A DNA stretch of 7,015 nt. Source: Syntrophobacter sp. SbD2 (GTDB lineage Bacteria; Desulfobacterota; Syntrophobacteria; Syntrophobacterales; Syntrophobacteraceae). The translations under genes and the position numbers were made by a program. Where the stretch lies: the NCBI GenBank assembly GCA_900290385.1, contig OMSV01000157.1, positions 1 through 7,015 on the forward strand, written 5' to 3'. Below, piece after piece: positions 1-6,218 of the stretch (position 1 is its first letter; each line of letters begins with the position of its first letter). The notes beneath the pieces are model-generated. The model was not told the origin of the DNA, did not search any database, and saw nothing but the letters and a program-made list of their open reading frames with translations.

Positions 1-59
1 TTGGTTAGAGCACTGGGTTGTGGCCCCAGAGGCTGCCGGTTCAAGTCCGGTCACTCACC
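1..59 (+). tRNA. tRNA-His (GTG anticodon), 5' end cut off by the window
   Basis: The window opens inside the D-arm of a tRNA gene. The anticodon stem CTGGG/CCCAG encloses the loop TTGTGGC, so the anticodon is GTG and the tRNA reads histidine codons. The T arm (GCCGG, loop TTCAAGT, CCGGT) and the 3' acceptor strand CACTCAC follow. Base 59 is C, the discriminator expected for bacterial tRNA-His, which pairs with the extra 5' G(-1); that base lies outside the window. The next bases are C, T, C, so CCA is not encoded and would have to be added by CCA-adding enzyme. The acceptor 5' strand and part of the D-arm are missing only because of the window edge. Confidence 0.95.
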
Positions 60-79
60 CTCTGGAAAAGTAAGATGGG

Positions 80-113
80 AAGCCGATTTGCAGAAATTGC
101 GGGTCGGCTTTTT
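80..113 (+). terminator. Rho-independent terminator of the tRNA-His transcript
   Basis: AAGCCGA at 80-86 pairs perfectly with TCGGCTT at 104-110 around a 17-base loop, and a short T run continues to 113. It lies 21 bases after the tRNA 3' end and points the same way. The T run is short and the loop is large, so efficiency is uncertain. Confidence 0.6.
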
Positions 114-202
114 CATGGGAGAGTGCTGACAATCGCTGTCAATAAAGATTTGCAGTTTATACTAAGGGTTAAATTCAATGACTTTGGTCTGGGTCCGATT
201 GT

Positions 203-1363
203 TTAGTGCCGCTCTTTGCATGCTGCGGTTGCCACGGTCCGCTTGCCGGCTCCGGGAATACAAGCAGGCGGAAGCAGGCGGCGCCCGGCAAAATTCAATA
301 CCAGTCCAACCAGGGATGCCGTCGCTTTTGAGATCCATGGAGCGAGTCCGGCCTCCACTAAAAATTTGGTGAGTGGAACGTCCACGATTCCCAGCGCGCA
401 TACCACGAATAAATAAATCGCTATTTCCTTTGGCGCCGTCCATTTCGCCTTGTGCCGGAACAGCAGCAGGATACACAGCACATAATTCAGGACGGCCGCC
501 AGGAAAAAAGCGAACAGAGCAGAGACGGCGGCGGAGTATCCAAGACTAAAGGCCCCAAGGAAAACAGCGAGGTTAATAAGAGCTGAAAAACCCCCTATGA
601 AGAGATACGCTATGAACTGGACTGGAAGCGGCGCTTGATGCAGATTATACCGCATAATGCAGTAGATAGCTCTCAAGGCGTCCCTGGGGCCGATTTTTTT
701 GCCTTCCTCATATGTTCGCCCGTAGTAGGAAATCCCGGCTTCGTAAATGCGAAGACGCATGTGAGCTATTTTTGCTACTATTTCAGGTTCGAAACCGAAC
801 CGGTCCTCCTGGATAGTGATCTTCTGAAGCATGTCTCTCCTGAAGAGTTTGTAGCCGGTTTCCATGTCAGTTAAATTCAAGTCCGTAAACATGTTAGAGA
901 CAAGGGTGAGGAAACGGTTTCCCAGGTAATGCCAGAAATAGAGTACCCGGTGCGCCCCCGTGGATAAGAACCGGGACCCCAGTACCACGTCGGCTTTTCC
1001 GGACATAAGAGGCCTTAAGAGTCTCTTTAGGTCCGATGGGTCGTATTCCAGGTCGGCATCCTGAACGCAGACGAAATCACCGCTGGCTTCAGCAAACCCG
1101 GTTCGTAAAGCTGCCCCTTTCCCCTGGTTTTTCTGATGCCTGAGCACAGTTACCTGTTCGGGATATTCCTCAGACAGTTCAAGCGCAATGGCATCGCTGC
1201 CGTCCGTTGAGCAGTCATCCACTATTATTATCTCCAGCGACAGCTCTGAATCCCCTATGGATAAGACTCTCTCCAGGCACTCCCGGAGAGTCTCTCGTTC
1301 GTTAAAACATGGAATAACGACACTCAGGCACGTTTTGGGGGTTTTTCCAGGTTCTCTTCCCAT
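203..1363 (-). CDS. Family 2 glycosyltransferase fused to a GtrA-like membrane domain
   Basis: The 386-residue protein has two parts. Residues 12-240 are a GT-A fold family-2 glycosyltransferase of the dolichol-phosphate mannosyltransferase type: a VVIPCFNE start, the DD pair at 49-50, the metal-binding DAD at 102-104 in QDADLEYDP, and TDMETGYKLFRRD at 165-177. Residues about 247-360 are hydrophobic, fit four membrane helices and resemble GtrA. Family knowledge: such enzymes move a sugar from a nucleotide donor to a polyprenyl phosphate, and GtrA-like domains are thought to help flip the lipid-linked sugar. The exact sugar cannot be read. The start is supported by AAAGGA (complement of 1368-1373) just upstream. 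The tail after residue 361 is polar and without recognised homology. The gene stands alone, divergent from the phosphatase gene. Confidence 0.9.
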   Translation of the reverse strand: MGREPGKTPKTCLSVVIPCFNERETLRECLERVLSIGDSELSLEIIIVDDCSTDGSDAIALELSEEYPEQVTVLRHQKNQGKGAALRTGFAEASGDFVCVQDADLEYDPSDLKRLLRPLMSGKADVVLGSRFLSTGAHRVLYFWHYLGNRFLTLVSNMFTDLNLTDMETGYKLFRRDMLQKITIQEDRFGFEPEIVAKIAHMRLRIYEAGISYYGRTYEEGKKIGPRDALRAIYCIMRYNLHQAPLPVQFIAYLFIGGFSALINLAVFLGAFSLGYSAAVSALFAFFLAAVLNYVLCILLLFRHKAKWTAPKEIAIYLFVVCALGIVDVPLTKFLVEAGLAPWISKATASLVGLVLNFAGRRLLPPACIPGAGKRTVATAACKERH

Positions 1364-1401
1364 GATTTCCTTTCAAGGTGTGGAAGCCAAAGATTGCCTA
1401 T

Positions 1402-1414
1402 CCGCCTCAGGCGG
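1402..1414. repeat. Short palindrome in the leader of the glycosyltransferase gene
   Basis: CCGCC at 1402-1406 and GGCGG at 1410-1414 form a perfect inverted repeat around TCA. It sits about 40 bases upstream of the glycosyltransferase start codon and would fold in its 5' leader. There is no T tract and no recognised regulator, so it may be only a common GC-rich palindrome. Apart from this and the promoter at 1570-1597, I see nothing in the 316-base divergent intergenic stretch 1364-1679. Confidence 0.3.
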
Positions 1415-1569
1415 CCTTGCTCCGTGATTTTCTGTCCGCCTGGAAACCATGCAATCCTAGCAGGTGCCGCCGCCATTCACAAGAGCGCAAGCCCCATTGA
1501 GCGCAACCGATGACAGAGGAAATCAAGATCGGCCATGTTCCAGAAATCCTTTGTTTTCTCGAAACCAGG

Positions 1570-1597
1570 TTGACATAGCGATCTTTTCAGAGATAAC
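1570..1597 (+). promoter_or_regulatory. Candidate sigma-70 promoter for the PP2C phosphatase
   Basis: A perfect -35 box TTGACA at 1570-1575 is followed after 16 bases by GATAAC at 1592-1597, which matches four of six positions of TATAAT. Transcription would begin near 1604, giving a leader of about 75 bases before the phosphatase start codon. The call rests on consensus matching only. Confidence 0.5.
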
Positions 1598-1679
1598 TTG
1601 CTGCCTGTCAAGTCGATGGGATGTACTCTTTGGCTAATTGCTCGCAACCAACTGACAACAGCCTTAATGCGGATACAAA

Positions 1680-2387
1680 ATGCGGATCGAGTCGATTACA
1701 CACCTGGGGCTTCAAAGAAAGAACAACGAAGACCGGCACATGGTCAATCTCCTGGATAATGACTGCGCCCTGCTGGTTATTGCAGATGGAATGGGCGGGC
1801 ATGCGGCGGGCGAAGTCGCGGCGGAACTTGCCCTGGACACCTTCGAAGGCTATAGACCCGGCGGCCCTGATATTAGCGCCGAACTCCTCAATCAAATAGA
1901 CCAAGCTCAGAAAAGCATCATGGAACGCTCTCGCGCAATGTCTTCTCTTAGAGGAATGGGCACAACACTGACAGCCCTGTTCCTCACAGGCAGATCGGCC
2001 TTCTGGGCCCACGTCGGCGACACCCGGATTTATCACCTTCATAAAGGTGCGCTCATTCGGATAACGGAAGACCATACGATGGCAGGCATGCTCTTAAAGA
2101 AGGGCGAGATCACACGGGAACAGGCCCGGCTTCACCCTTACGGCAATGTTTTGACGAGGTGCGTAGGCTGCGAGCGGTATGAGCCCGATTCCGGCGCATT
2201 TAGTCTGACAGACGGCGACTATGTCCTGCTTTCTTCTGACGGACTTCATGACCTTATCTCCGATGAGCAAATCGCAGCTTTTCTATCTGAAGACATTGCC
2301 TTAAAGGAAAAACTGGACCGGATGCTTTCCGCGTGCCTGCACGCTGGGGGCAGGGACAACATAACGGCTGTCTTAGCCCAAATTTAA
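1680..2387 (+). CDS. PP2C-family Ser/Thr protein phosphatase (Stp/PrpC type)
   Basis: The 235-residue cytosolic protein is a complete, single-domain PPM phosphatase of the usual bacterial length. Visible motifs in order: R13 with NNEDR (E17, D18), ADGMGGHAAGE with D36-G37, GMGTTLTAL at 92-100, HVGDTRIY with D114, SSDGLHDL with D187, and GGRDNIT with D226. By family knowledge D36, G37, D187 and D226 bind the catalytic Mn/Mg pair and R13 contacts the phosphate, so the enzyme should be active against phospho-Ser/Thr proteins. An in-frame TAA at 1665-1667 excludes an upstream start. The ribosome site is weak, only GGA at 1671-1673. No partner kinase lies in the window, so its substrate is unknown. 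It converges with the L,D-transpeptidase gene, with 66 bases between the stops and no clear terminator there. Confidence 0.95.
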   Translation: MRIESITHLGLQRKNNEDRHMVNLLDNDCALLVIADGMGGHAAGEVAAELALDTFEGYRPGGPDISAELLNQIDQAQKSIMERSRAMSSLRGMGTTLTALFLTGRSAFWAHVGDTRIYHLHKGALIRITEDHTMAGMLLKKGEITREQARLHPYGNVLTRCVGCERYEPDSGAFSLTDGDYVLLSSDGLHDLISDEQIAAFLSEDIALKEKLDRMLSACLHAGGRDNITAVLAQI

Positions 2388-2453
2388 AACCGTTTGAAAC
2401 CACCCGGCACAGGGTCCCGTGAGCAATTGATGATTAGTTCCTGTTCCCCGCTC

Positions 2454-3257
2454 TCAGCTCCCGGCAGCAACCCTGCCTACGGAACTGCACACTAGTGCAT
2501 GCAGGGTGCAGTTGGAGCGGTTTTCAGCCAAAACCGACGGTACCGCTCCCAGCGAGTCCACTACCAGAACAGGTGTCCCGGTGGTGGCCCAGTCGAACAG
2601 CGCCATCGCCGAAAACATCGGCAGGTTGACGCAGCCGTGCGAGCAGTGACCGTTCATGATGTCTCCGGCATGGATCCAGACAGTCCCGTAGATCCTCAAC
2701 GCCCATGGCATTGGCGCAGGCTCCCCGTAAGCATTGGGATAGCTCCTGGACACGTGGTTCAGGTCCTTTTCCTCTACGGTATAAAGCCCCGCTGCCGTCG
2801 TGCTGGTAGCCTTCCCGACACAGATATATGTGTCCCCCACCAGCTTGCCTCTTTCGTACCAGCCTATGTAGGGCACATCTTTGACAATCAAAATGAATTT
2901 GGGCAAATCGGCCACATCGGAGATGTATTTATCGAGCGGCGTCCAGCTTTTGAGCGCAGTGAAATCGTTTGGCACTCTTATTGGTTTTCCATCCCTGATG
3001 TCCTGCGCTATGTAGTCGAAATCCCGGGCGTTTAACTTGGCAAGTAATCTTCGGCTGGCGCTGGGGCTCAGGTCCATGTCCCTTTGAGATATCACCTCGA
3101 GTTCTTGGTCATTTATCACCCGCTGTGTCCAGGTCATATTCGACTTTCGACTTGAGCTATTCCCATCAGCGTCGTTTGCCGCTCCAAGTCCCGGCCAAGT
3201 GACAGTATATAAGAACGATGACACAATCATCAGCACATAAAATATCCTCGCATTCAT
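2454..3257 (-). CDS. Exported L,D-transpeptidase (YkuD domain)
   Basis: Read from the ATG at 3255-3257, the protein has 267 residues. Residues 1-27 look like a Sec signal peptide (short basic start, hydrophobic core, cleavage near GAA), with no lipobox, so it should be periplasmic. The YkuD fold spans about residues 119-235. The catalytic signature is H196 followed by SHGCVN, with S206, H207, G208 and the nucleophile C209. Family knowledge: these enzymes form 3-3 peptidoglycan cross-links or attach proteins to the wall; which reaction occurs here cannot be told. The frame stays open to a TTG at 3341, but the strong AAAGGAGG site (complement of 3265-3272), seven bases from the ATG, and the signal peptide fix the start at 3257. 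The last 30 or so residues lie beyond the fold and are not recognisable. Confidence 0.9.
   Translation of the reverse strand: MNARIFYVLMIVSSFLYTVTWPGLGAANDADGNSSSRKSNMTWTQRVINDQELEVISQRDMDLSPSASRRLLAKLNARDFDYIAQDIRDGKPIRVPNDFTALKSWTPLDKYISDVADLPKFILIVKDVPYIGWYERGKLVGDTYICVGKATSTTAAGLYTVEEKDLNHVSRSYPNAYGEPAPMPWALRIYGTVWIHAGDIMNGHCSHGCVNLPMFSAMALFDWATTGTPVLVVDSLGAVPSVLAENRSNCTLHALVCSSVGRVAAGS
2484..2512. repeat. Inverted repeat inside the 3' end of the L,D-transpeptidase gene
   Basis: ACTGCAC at 2484-2490 pairs with GTGCAGT at 2506-2512 around 15 bases. It falls in the codons of the unconserved C-terminal tail and about 100 bases after the phosphatase stop. There is no T run, so a terminator role is doubtful. 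Confidence 0.3.
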
Positions 3258-3273
3258 GTTTGCTCCTCCTTTG

Positions 3274-3293
3274 AGAGTACGGTTTCGTACTCT
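3274..3293 (-). promoter_or_regulatory. Perfect 8-bp hairpin directly upstream of the L,D-transpeptidase ribosome site
   Basis: AGAGTACG at 3274-3281 and CGTACTCT at 3286-3293 form a perfect inverted repeat with a four-base loop. In the minus-strand transcript the stem ends one base before the AAAGGAGG ribosome site. It could be a repressor operator, an mRNA-stabilising 5' hairpin or a translation control element; the sequence does not say which. No convincing promoter was found upstream. Confidence 0.45.
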
Positions 3294-3454
3294 GCAATTA
3301 AACTGCTTAAACCAAGCTAAGACTTCCTGATCCGCAGTCAATTAATACCGAATTGCGTTGAAGAAAGTATCAAGTGATAGTTGGCGGAGCCTTGAATTCT
3401 TTACACCCTCAACACCCCCTCTGCTTGGCGGGACCTCGATATCTATGTGGCGTT

Positions 3455-3476
3455 GCGGCGGGGGCTGTGCCGCCGC
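3455..3476. repeat. GC-rich hairpin downstream of the two-domain glycosyltransferase
   Basis: GCGGCGG at 3455-3461 pairs with CCGCCGC at 3470-3476 around an 8-base loop. It lies about 45 bases after the stop codon of the minus-strand glycosyltransferase. It may help end or protect that transcript, but no T tract follows. Confidence 0.35.
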
Positions 3477-3502
3477 CGAAGGTTTGAGTGGCGAATGTGG
3501 CC

Positions 3503-3517
3503 GGCAGCCCTGCTGCC
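3503..3517 (-). terminator. Hairpin abutting the glycosyltransferase stop codon, possible terminator
   Basis: GGCAGC at 3503-3508 and GCTGCC at 3512-3517 form a perfect 6-bp stem with a 3-base loop, starting one base after the TAA stop. The stem is strong but there is no U tract in the transcript. It may therefore be a 3'-end stabilising hairpin rather than an intrinsic terminator. Confidence 0.35.
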
Positions 3518-3518
3518 A

Positions 3519-4862
3519 TTAACGCGATGTGTCCCGGGTCTCCAAACCGTAGTATTTGCGATAGAGTATCCGTTCATCGCGTCCGAGCGCCCCGAGGAGA
3601 AAGATTGAATGGTTAAGGAGCGAAGCTTTGAGAATCCCCTTGCGCAAGTATCTGTCAGAGGAAGAATAGACCGGAACCGGGAGGATTGAAATCGAGCCCC
3701 TGCCCTGCCCTGTTTTTCGAAATTTGCCTGCCAGGTCCACATCTTCCATCAGGTAGCTGCGCCCGAAACCGCCGACCCTTTCAAACGCCTCTCTTCTGCA
3801 AAAAAGGCCCTGATCGCCGTATGGAAGCTTAAACAAGGCAGTTCTTAGATTGGCCCATGCGGCGATCAGCCCAAGCGCCCGGTTCGACGGTAAAAAGCGC
3901 AGCTTGAAGCAGCCGAGCGCCGTGGGGTAATCCCGGCAGGCCCTGCGGATCAGATAGGGAAATTCCGGAGGGGGGATCGAATCATCGTGTAAGAAAAATA
4001 GGATGGTTCCCCTGGAAAGAATCGCTCCGGCGTTTTGCTGCAAACCGCGTCCCTTCCTGGTGCTCACGACCGTAAGAGATGGCGATATCCGCTGCAGGGC
4101 GACTTTATCAAACGCGCCCCCCTGCACGACAACAATTTCGTCTCCCGGCCAGAGCGAACTCTCCAGGTAGAGCAGCAGAGGCGAGAGTTTGTGTGCTTCG
4201 GATAAACTGGGAATGATTATCGACACGGAGCCGGCGAACAGGAAATCACTGCCCATCCCGTCCAAATCCCTCTTGCAGTCGACATCGTGTCTTTTGGCAG
4301 CCAGGTGAATGTGAAACCCGTCAGCTTCAAGCTCTCGTGCAGTTCTGGAAAAGACTTCGCCGGTTCCCCACGTGCCAAAATGCAAAGGAGCGCCAATCGG
4401 ACGATCGGTCCCGATAAGATAAAAACCGCCGTCAGCCGCCGGACCCAGCACAGCGGCTTTTTCTCCAATATTGCGAAACGCCCCCTCTATATCCTTCGCT
4501 TCGATGTCCGACAGATCGGTCCCGATGAGAACAGTCTTATTGGCGCCGGTTGCGAATGCGGCCTGAAGCGCGTTCGCCATTCGCTCACCGAGGTGTTCTC
4601 CCTGCTGAGGACAGAACTCCCACGGACCGCGGAATTTGTTTTTTAATTTCTCAACAGGGTCCTGCGGCGTGTAAAAGAGAACCACTCGAGCTTCAGACGC
4701 CCTGCGCTTGAAATCGCCGGCTACGCCCAACGTCCTCCTGATGAGCTTCTCATAAACTTCGGCGGCCCTTTCAGACCCGATCTCCTCCGACAGCCGTCTT
4801 TTCACCTTGCCGGCTTCAGGATATCTCAAAAAGATCAAGAGAGCGTTGTGCGGCGATTTCAT
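3519..4862 (-). CDS. Two-domain glycosyltransferase: TIGR04282-like plus TIGR04283-like
   Basis: The 447-residue protein joins two transferase modules normally encoded side by side. Residues 7-205 resemble the CofC-like 'rSAM/selenodomain-associated transferase 1' (TIGR04282/DUF2064): LLIFLRYPEAGKVKRRL at 8-24, IGTDLSDI at 113-120, GPAADGGFYLIG at 140-151. Residues 211-440 resemble 'transferase 2' (TIGR04283, MftF-like GT2): VSIIIPSLSEA at 213-223, GRGLQQNAGA at 271-280, FLHDDS at 290-295 (usually HADT), LPYGDQGLF at 346-354, LMEDVDLA at 371-378. Fusions of this kind are known from memory of the families; substrates are unproven. The frame extends to a TTG at 4904, but AGGG followed by TAGGT before the ATG at 4860-4862, and the family's usual N-terminus, favour the ATG. 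The radical SAM/selenodomain partner is not in the window. No membrane segment is evident. Confidence 0.88.
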   Translation of the reverse strand: MKSPHNALLIFLRYPEAGKVKRRLSEEIGSERAAEVYEKLIRRTLGVAGDFKRRASEARVVLFYTPQDPVEKLKNKFRGPWEFCPQQGEHLGERMANALQAAFATGANKTVLIGTDLSDIEAKDIEGAFRNIGEKAAVLGPAADGGFYLIGTDRPIGAPLHFGTWGTGEVFSRTARELEADGFHIHLAAKRHDVDCKRDLDGMGSDFLFAGSVSIIIPSLSEAHKLSPLLLYLESSLWPGDEIVVVQGGAFDKVALQRISPSLTVVSTRKGRGLQQNAGAILSRGTILFFLHDDSIPPPEFPYLIRRACRDYPTALGCFKLRFLPSNRALGLIAAWANLRTALFKLPYGDQGLFCRREAFERVGGFGRSYLMEDVDLAGKFRKTGQGRGSISILPVPVYSSSDRYLRKGILKASLLNHSIFLLGALGRDERILYRKYYGLETRDTSR

Positions 4863-4995
4863 ACCTACCCTAGAGACTCCAAGAACGCGATTAACTTGAT
4901 TCAATTCCGAAACGAGCTACAACGACCTTACACAACAATTCCAGTGCCCTTCGGTCCAAGCCATTAGCTTAAATGCGACAATATTGTAAGCGTTC

Positions 4996-5109
4996 ACCAC
5001 GAGCACGAAGAGCATGAAAATGTCGGAAGGCTCAGGGACAGCATCAGGAGCTTTGTCTCCAGGTCAGCGTCCTAGGGGCAGTCTCTCTATAGTCCCTTCG
5101 TGCTCTTCT
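4996..5109. repeat. Pair of facing CACGAAGAG-type repeats (left pair)
   Basis: ACCACGAGCACGAAGAGCAT begins at 4996, and its partial reverse complement CTTCGTGCTCTTCT lies at 5096-5109. They belong to the same repeat type as the better-preserved pair at 5167-5333. From memory, such CACGAAGA repeats are scattered in many environmental bacterial genomes; their function is unknown. No gene is visible in the 621-base stretch 4863-5483: it holds these repeats and the toxin-antitoxin promoter region. Confidence 0.6.
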
Positions 5110-5166
5110 GAATAGGGGTTAGTCGTCACTTCTGTGGTGGGGCGTGTAAATCAATGGCTGTTTTTT

Positions 5167-5333
5167 ACCACGAAGAGCACGAAAGACACGAAGCCTGCTC
5201 CTGACCCCGATCATGGGATGACACCGCCGCTCTAATGTCCGGAGGCTGCAAGGCGCTATCCGGCGCTTTGCGCCCAAATCAGCACCCAGAGCAAGCACAG
5301 CAGAACCTTCGTGCTCTTCGCGTTCTTCGTGGT
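5167..5333. repeat. Inverted pair of 27-bp CACGAAGAG-type repeats (right pair)
   Basis: A 27-base copy at 5167-5193 (starting ACCACGAAGAGCAC) and a reverse-complement copy at 5307-5333 match at 22 of 27 positions and enclose 113 bases. The enclosed segment has no open frame of note. The arrangement looks like a small element with terminal inverted repeats, but no target duplication was seen, and internal CGAAGA periodicity suggests a simple repeat family. The copies could fold into a long stem if transcribed. Confidence 0.65.
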
Positions 5334-5408
5334 GAACGGGTACAAAATATTATAGCAGTGGTGATTCGTTTTTGCCAAACGGCAACCAGAGCGAAAGACC
5401 AAATTACT

Positions 5409-5430
5409 TAATTGTCCTTTAATTGTCCTT
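5409..5430 (+). repeat. Perfect tandem 11-bp direct repeat upstream of the toxin-antitoxin promoter
   Basis: TAATTGTCCTT occurs twice back to back (5409-5419 and 5420-5430). A spacing of 11 bp is close to one helical turn, as for sites bound on the same DNA face, but slippage duplication is equally possible. The end of the second copy forms TATAAT at 5430-5435, a perfect -10 box without a good -35 box. Confidence 0.6.
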
Positions 5431-5437
5431 ATAATGC

Positions 5438-5466
5438 TTGACCAGCCATTAGGTATGACATATTAT
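5438..5466 (+). promoter_or_regulatory. Promoter of the fused toxin-antitoxin gene
   Basis: TTGACC at 5438-5443 and TATTAT at 5461-5466 are separated by exactly 17 bases, a good sigma-70 match (five of six at both boxes). Transcription would begin near 5473, so the leader would be very short with the ribosome site at its 5' end. The TATAAT at 5430-5435 is an alternative upstream -10 box. Confidence 0.6.
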
Positions 5467-5472
5467 CATACC
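5452..5472. promoter_or_regulatory. Palindromic operator over the toxin-antitoxin promoter
   Basis: GGTATGA at 5452-5458 and TCATACC at 5466-5472 form a perfect 7-bp inverted repeat around seven AT-rich bases. It covers the -10 box and ends next to the ribosome site. Type II antitoxins with ribbon-helix-helix domains normally bind such palindromes to repress their own operon. The position fits autoregulation by the RHH domain of the downstream gene, an inference from layout. Confidence 0.6.
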
Positions 5473-5483
5473 GGAGGTACACA

Positions 5484-6047
5484 ATGGCTTCAGCAAAGAT
5501 AGCAATCACAATGGATGAGCGTACACTGAATCGGCTTGATCGGCTGGTTAAAGATCGGGTGTTCCCCAATCGAAGTAGAGCCATTCAGGATGCAGTAGAA
5601 GAAAAACTGGAGAAACTCGAACGAACCCGCCTTGCCCGGGAGTGTGCACAGCTTGACCCCATCATGGAAAAAGCCATGGCCGAGGAGGGTATGGGTGAGG
5701 AGTTGGAACTGTGGCGAATATTGAGGGGAGAGATTCGCTGGGCCAACCTGAACCCAGTGGAGGGCAAGGAACAAGCAGACCTGCGCCCTGTGTTAATTCT
5801 CAGCCAGGATGTTTTCAATGAACGCTCAGGAACAGTGATCGCCATGGCCATCTCCAGTCAGTCTCAGCGTGCCGGATTCCCTTTGACTCTTGAACTCGAC
5901 CACAATGATCTTCCTAAACGCTCATGGGTGAAAATCAGCCAAATTCGCACACTCTCGATAGAGCGAATCGGCAGAAAGATCGGCAGAGTTTTGCCGGAAG
6001 AATTGGCCCAAATTATTGAAGGCTTAAACGAGATCGTCGGAGGATAA
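5484..6047 (+). CDS. RHH antitoxin and MazF/PemK-type toxin fused in one reading frame
   Basis: The 187-residue protein begins with an RHH antitoxin (residues 1-77: strand KIAITMD at 5-11, helix, turn PNRSRAI, helix, acidic toxin-binding tail). It runs straight into an MazF/PemK-type endoribonuclease (residues 80-187). Toxin marks are [11 protein letters not shown] at 81-91, [11 protein letters not shown] at 96-106 with R101 aligning to the catalytic Arg25 of B. subtilis MazF, and AISSQ at 122-126, where S124 stands for Thr48. Family knowledge: the toxin cuts mRNA and the separate antitoxin neutralises it. Here no stop divides them. In the +1 frame GAA TAT TGA (5716-5724) would give the usual antitoxin ending E-Y-stop overlapping a TTG toxin start at 5721, so loss of two bases near 5715 likely made the fusion. 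GGAGG at 5473-5477 is a strong ribosome site. Activity of the fusion is unknown. Confidence 0.88.
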   Translation: MASAKIAITMDERTLNRLDRLVKDRVFPNRSRAIQDAVEEKLEKLERTRLARECAQLDPIMEKAMAEEGMGEELELWRILRGEIRWANLNPVEGKEQADLRPVLILSQDVFNERSGTVIAMAISSQSQRAGFPLTLELDHNDLPKRSWVKISQIRTLSIERIGRKIGRVLPEELAQIIEGLNEIVGG

Positions 6048-6082
6048 GTGAACAGTGAAGAGTGAACTGTGAAGAGTGAACA
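6048..6082 (+). repeat. Five-unit heptamer array GTGAAnn
   Basis: Five 7-base units (GTGAACA, GTGAAGA, GTGAACT, GTGAAGA, GTGAACA) start at the base after the toxin stop codon. Units alternate C and G at position 6. No coding function is evident. Confidence 0.85.
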
Positions 6083-6135
6083 GCAAAAAACAACTCCTCT
6101 TTGTTATATCGCTTCGCGAGGAGCATGGAGAATTC

Positions 6136-6175
6136 AAATCCCTGAATCCCTCGATTACTAAATCCCTTAAGGCCT
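6136..6175 (+). repeat. Degenerate octamer array AATCCCT-type
   Basis: Five 8-base units end in CT: AAATCCCT, GAATCCCT, CGATTACT, AAATCCCT, TAAGGCCT. The next eight bases (CAATTCGT) keep the phase loosely. The array sits where the body of the HigB toxin gene would be expected. Confidence 0.6.
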
Positions 6176-6183
6176 CAATTCGT

Positions 6184-6210
6184 TTTGTGGATTACGAGGA
6201 CTATCATTGA
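6184..6210 (+). pseudogene. higB: Remnant of HigB toxin gene (last codons only)
   Basis: Translation of 6184-6210 gives F-V-D-Y-E-D-Y-H then TGA. VDYEDYH-stop is, from memory, the C-terminus of many HigB/RelE-type toxins of HigBA modules, and it lies eight bases before the HigA start, exactly where the toxin should end. Nothing upstream resembles the rest of HigB (about 90-110 residues): the frame runs back through octamer repeats and unrelated sequence. The toxin gene therefore appears deleted except for its tail. The remnant is short, so chance cannot be excluded, but position and sequence agree. Confidence 0.65.
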
Positions 6211-6218
6211 GGTGTGAA

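Noticed and set aside
1..113. tRNA-His as an integration attachment site for an island
   Set aside because: No integrase gene and no duplicated tRNA 3' end were found elsewhere in the window.
1608..2075. 155-codon open frame on the minus strand
   Set aside because: It lies opposite the PP2C gene, whose motifs are unmistakable, and its own translation has no recognisable domain.
3258..3341. 28-residue N-terminal extension of the L,D-transpeptidase from a TTG at 3341
   Set aside because: The internal ATG at 3255-3257 has a near-perfect ribosome site and begins a signal peptide; the extension would bury both and runs through the hairpin at 3274-3293.
3443..3742. 99-codon minus-strand frame overlapping the glycosyltransferase 3' end
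   Set aside because: It is a shadow frame rich in Arg and Ser without a domain, overlapping a clear coding region.
4863..4904. TTG start at 4904 for the two-domain glycosyltransferase
   Set aside because: There is no good ribosome site, and the family's first strand begins just after the ATG at 4860-4862.
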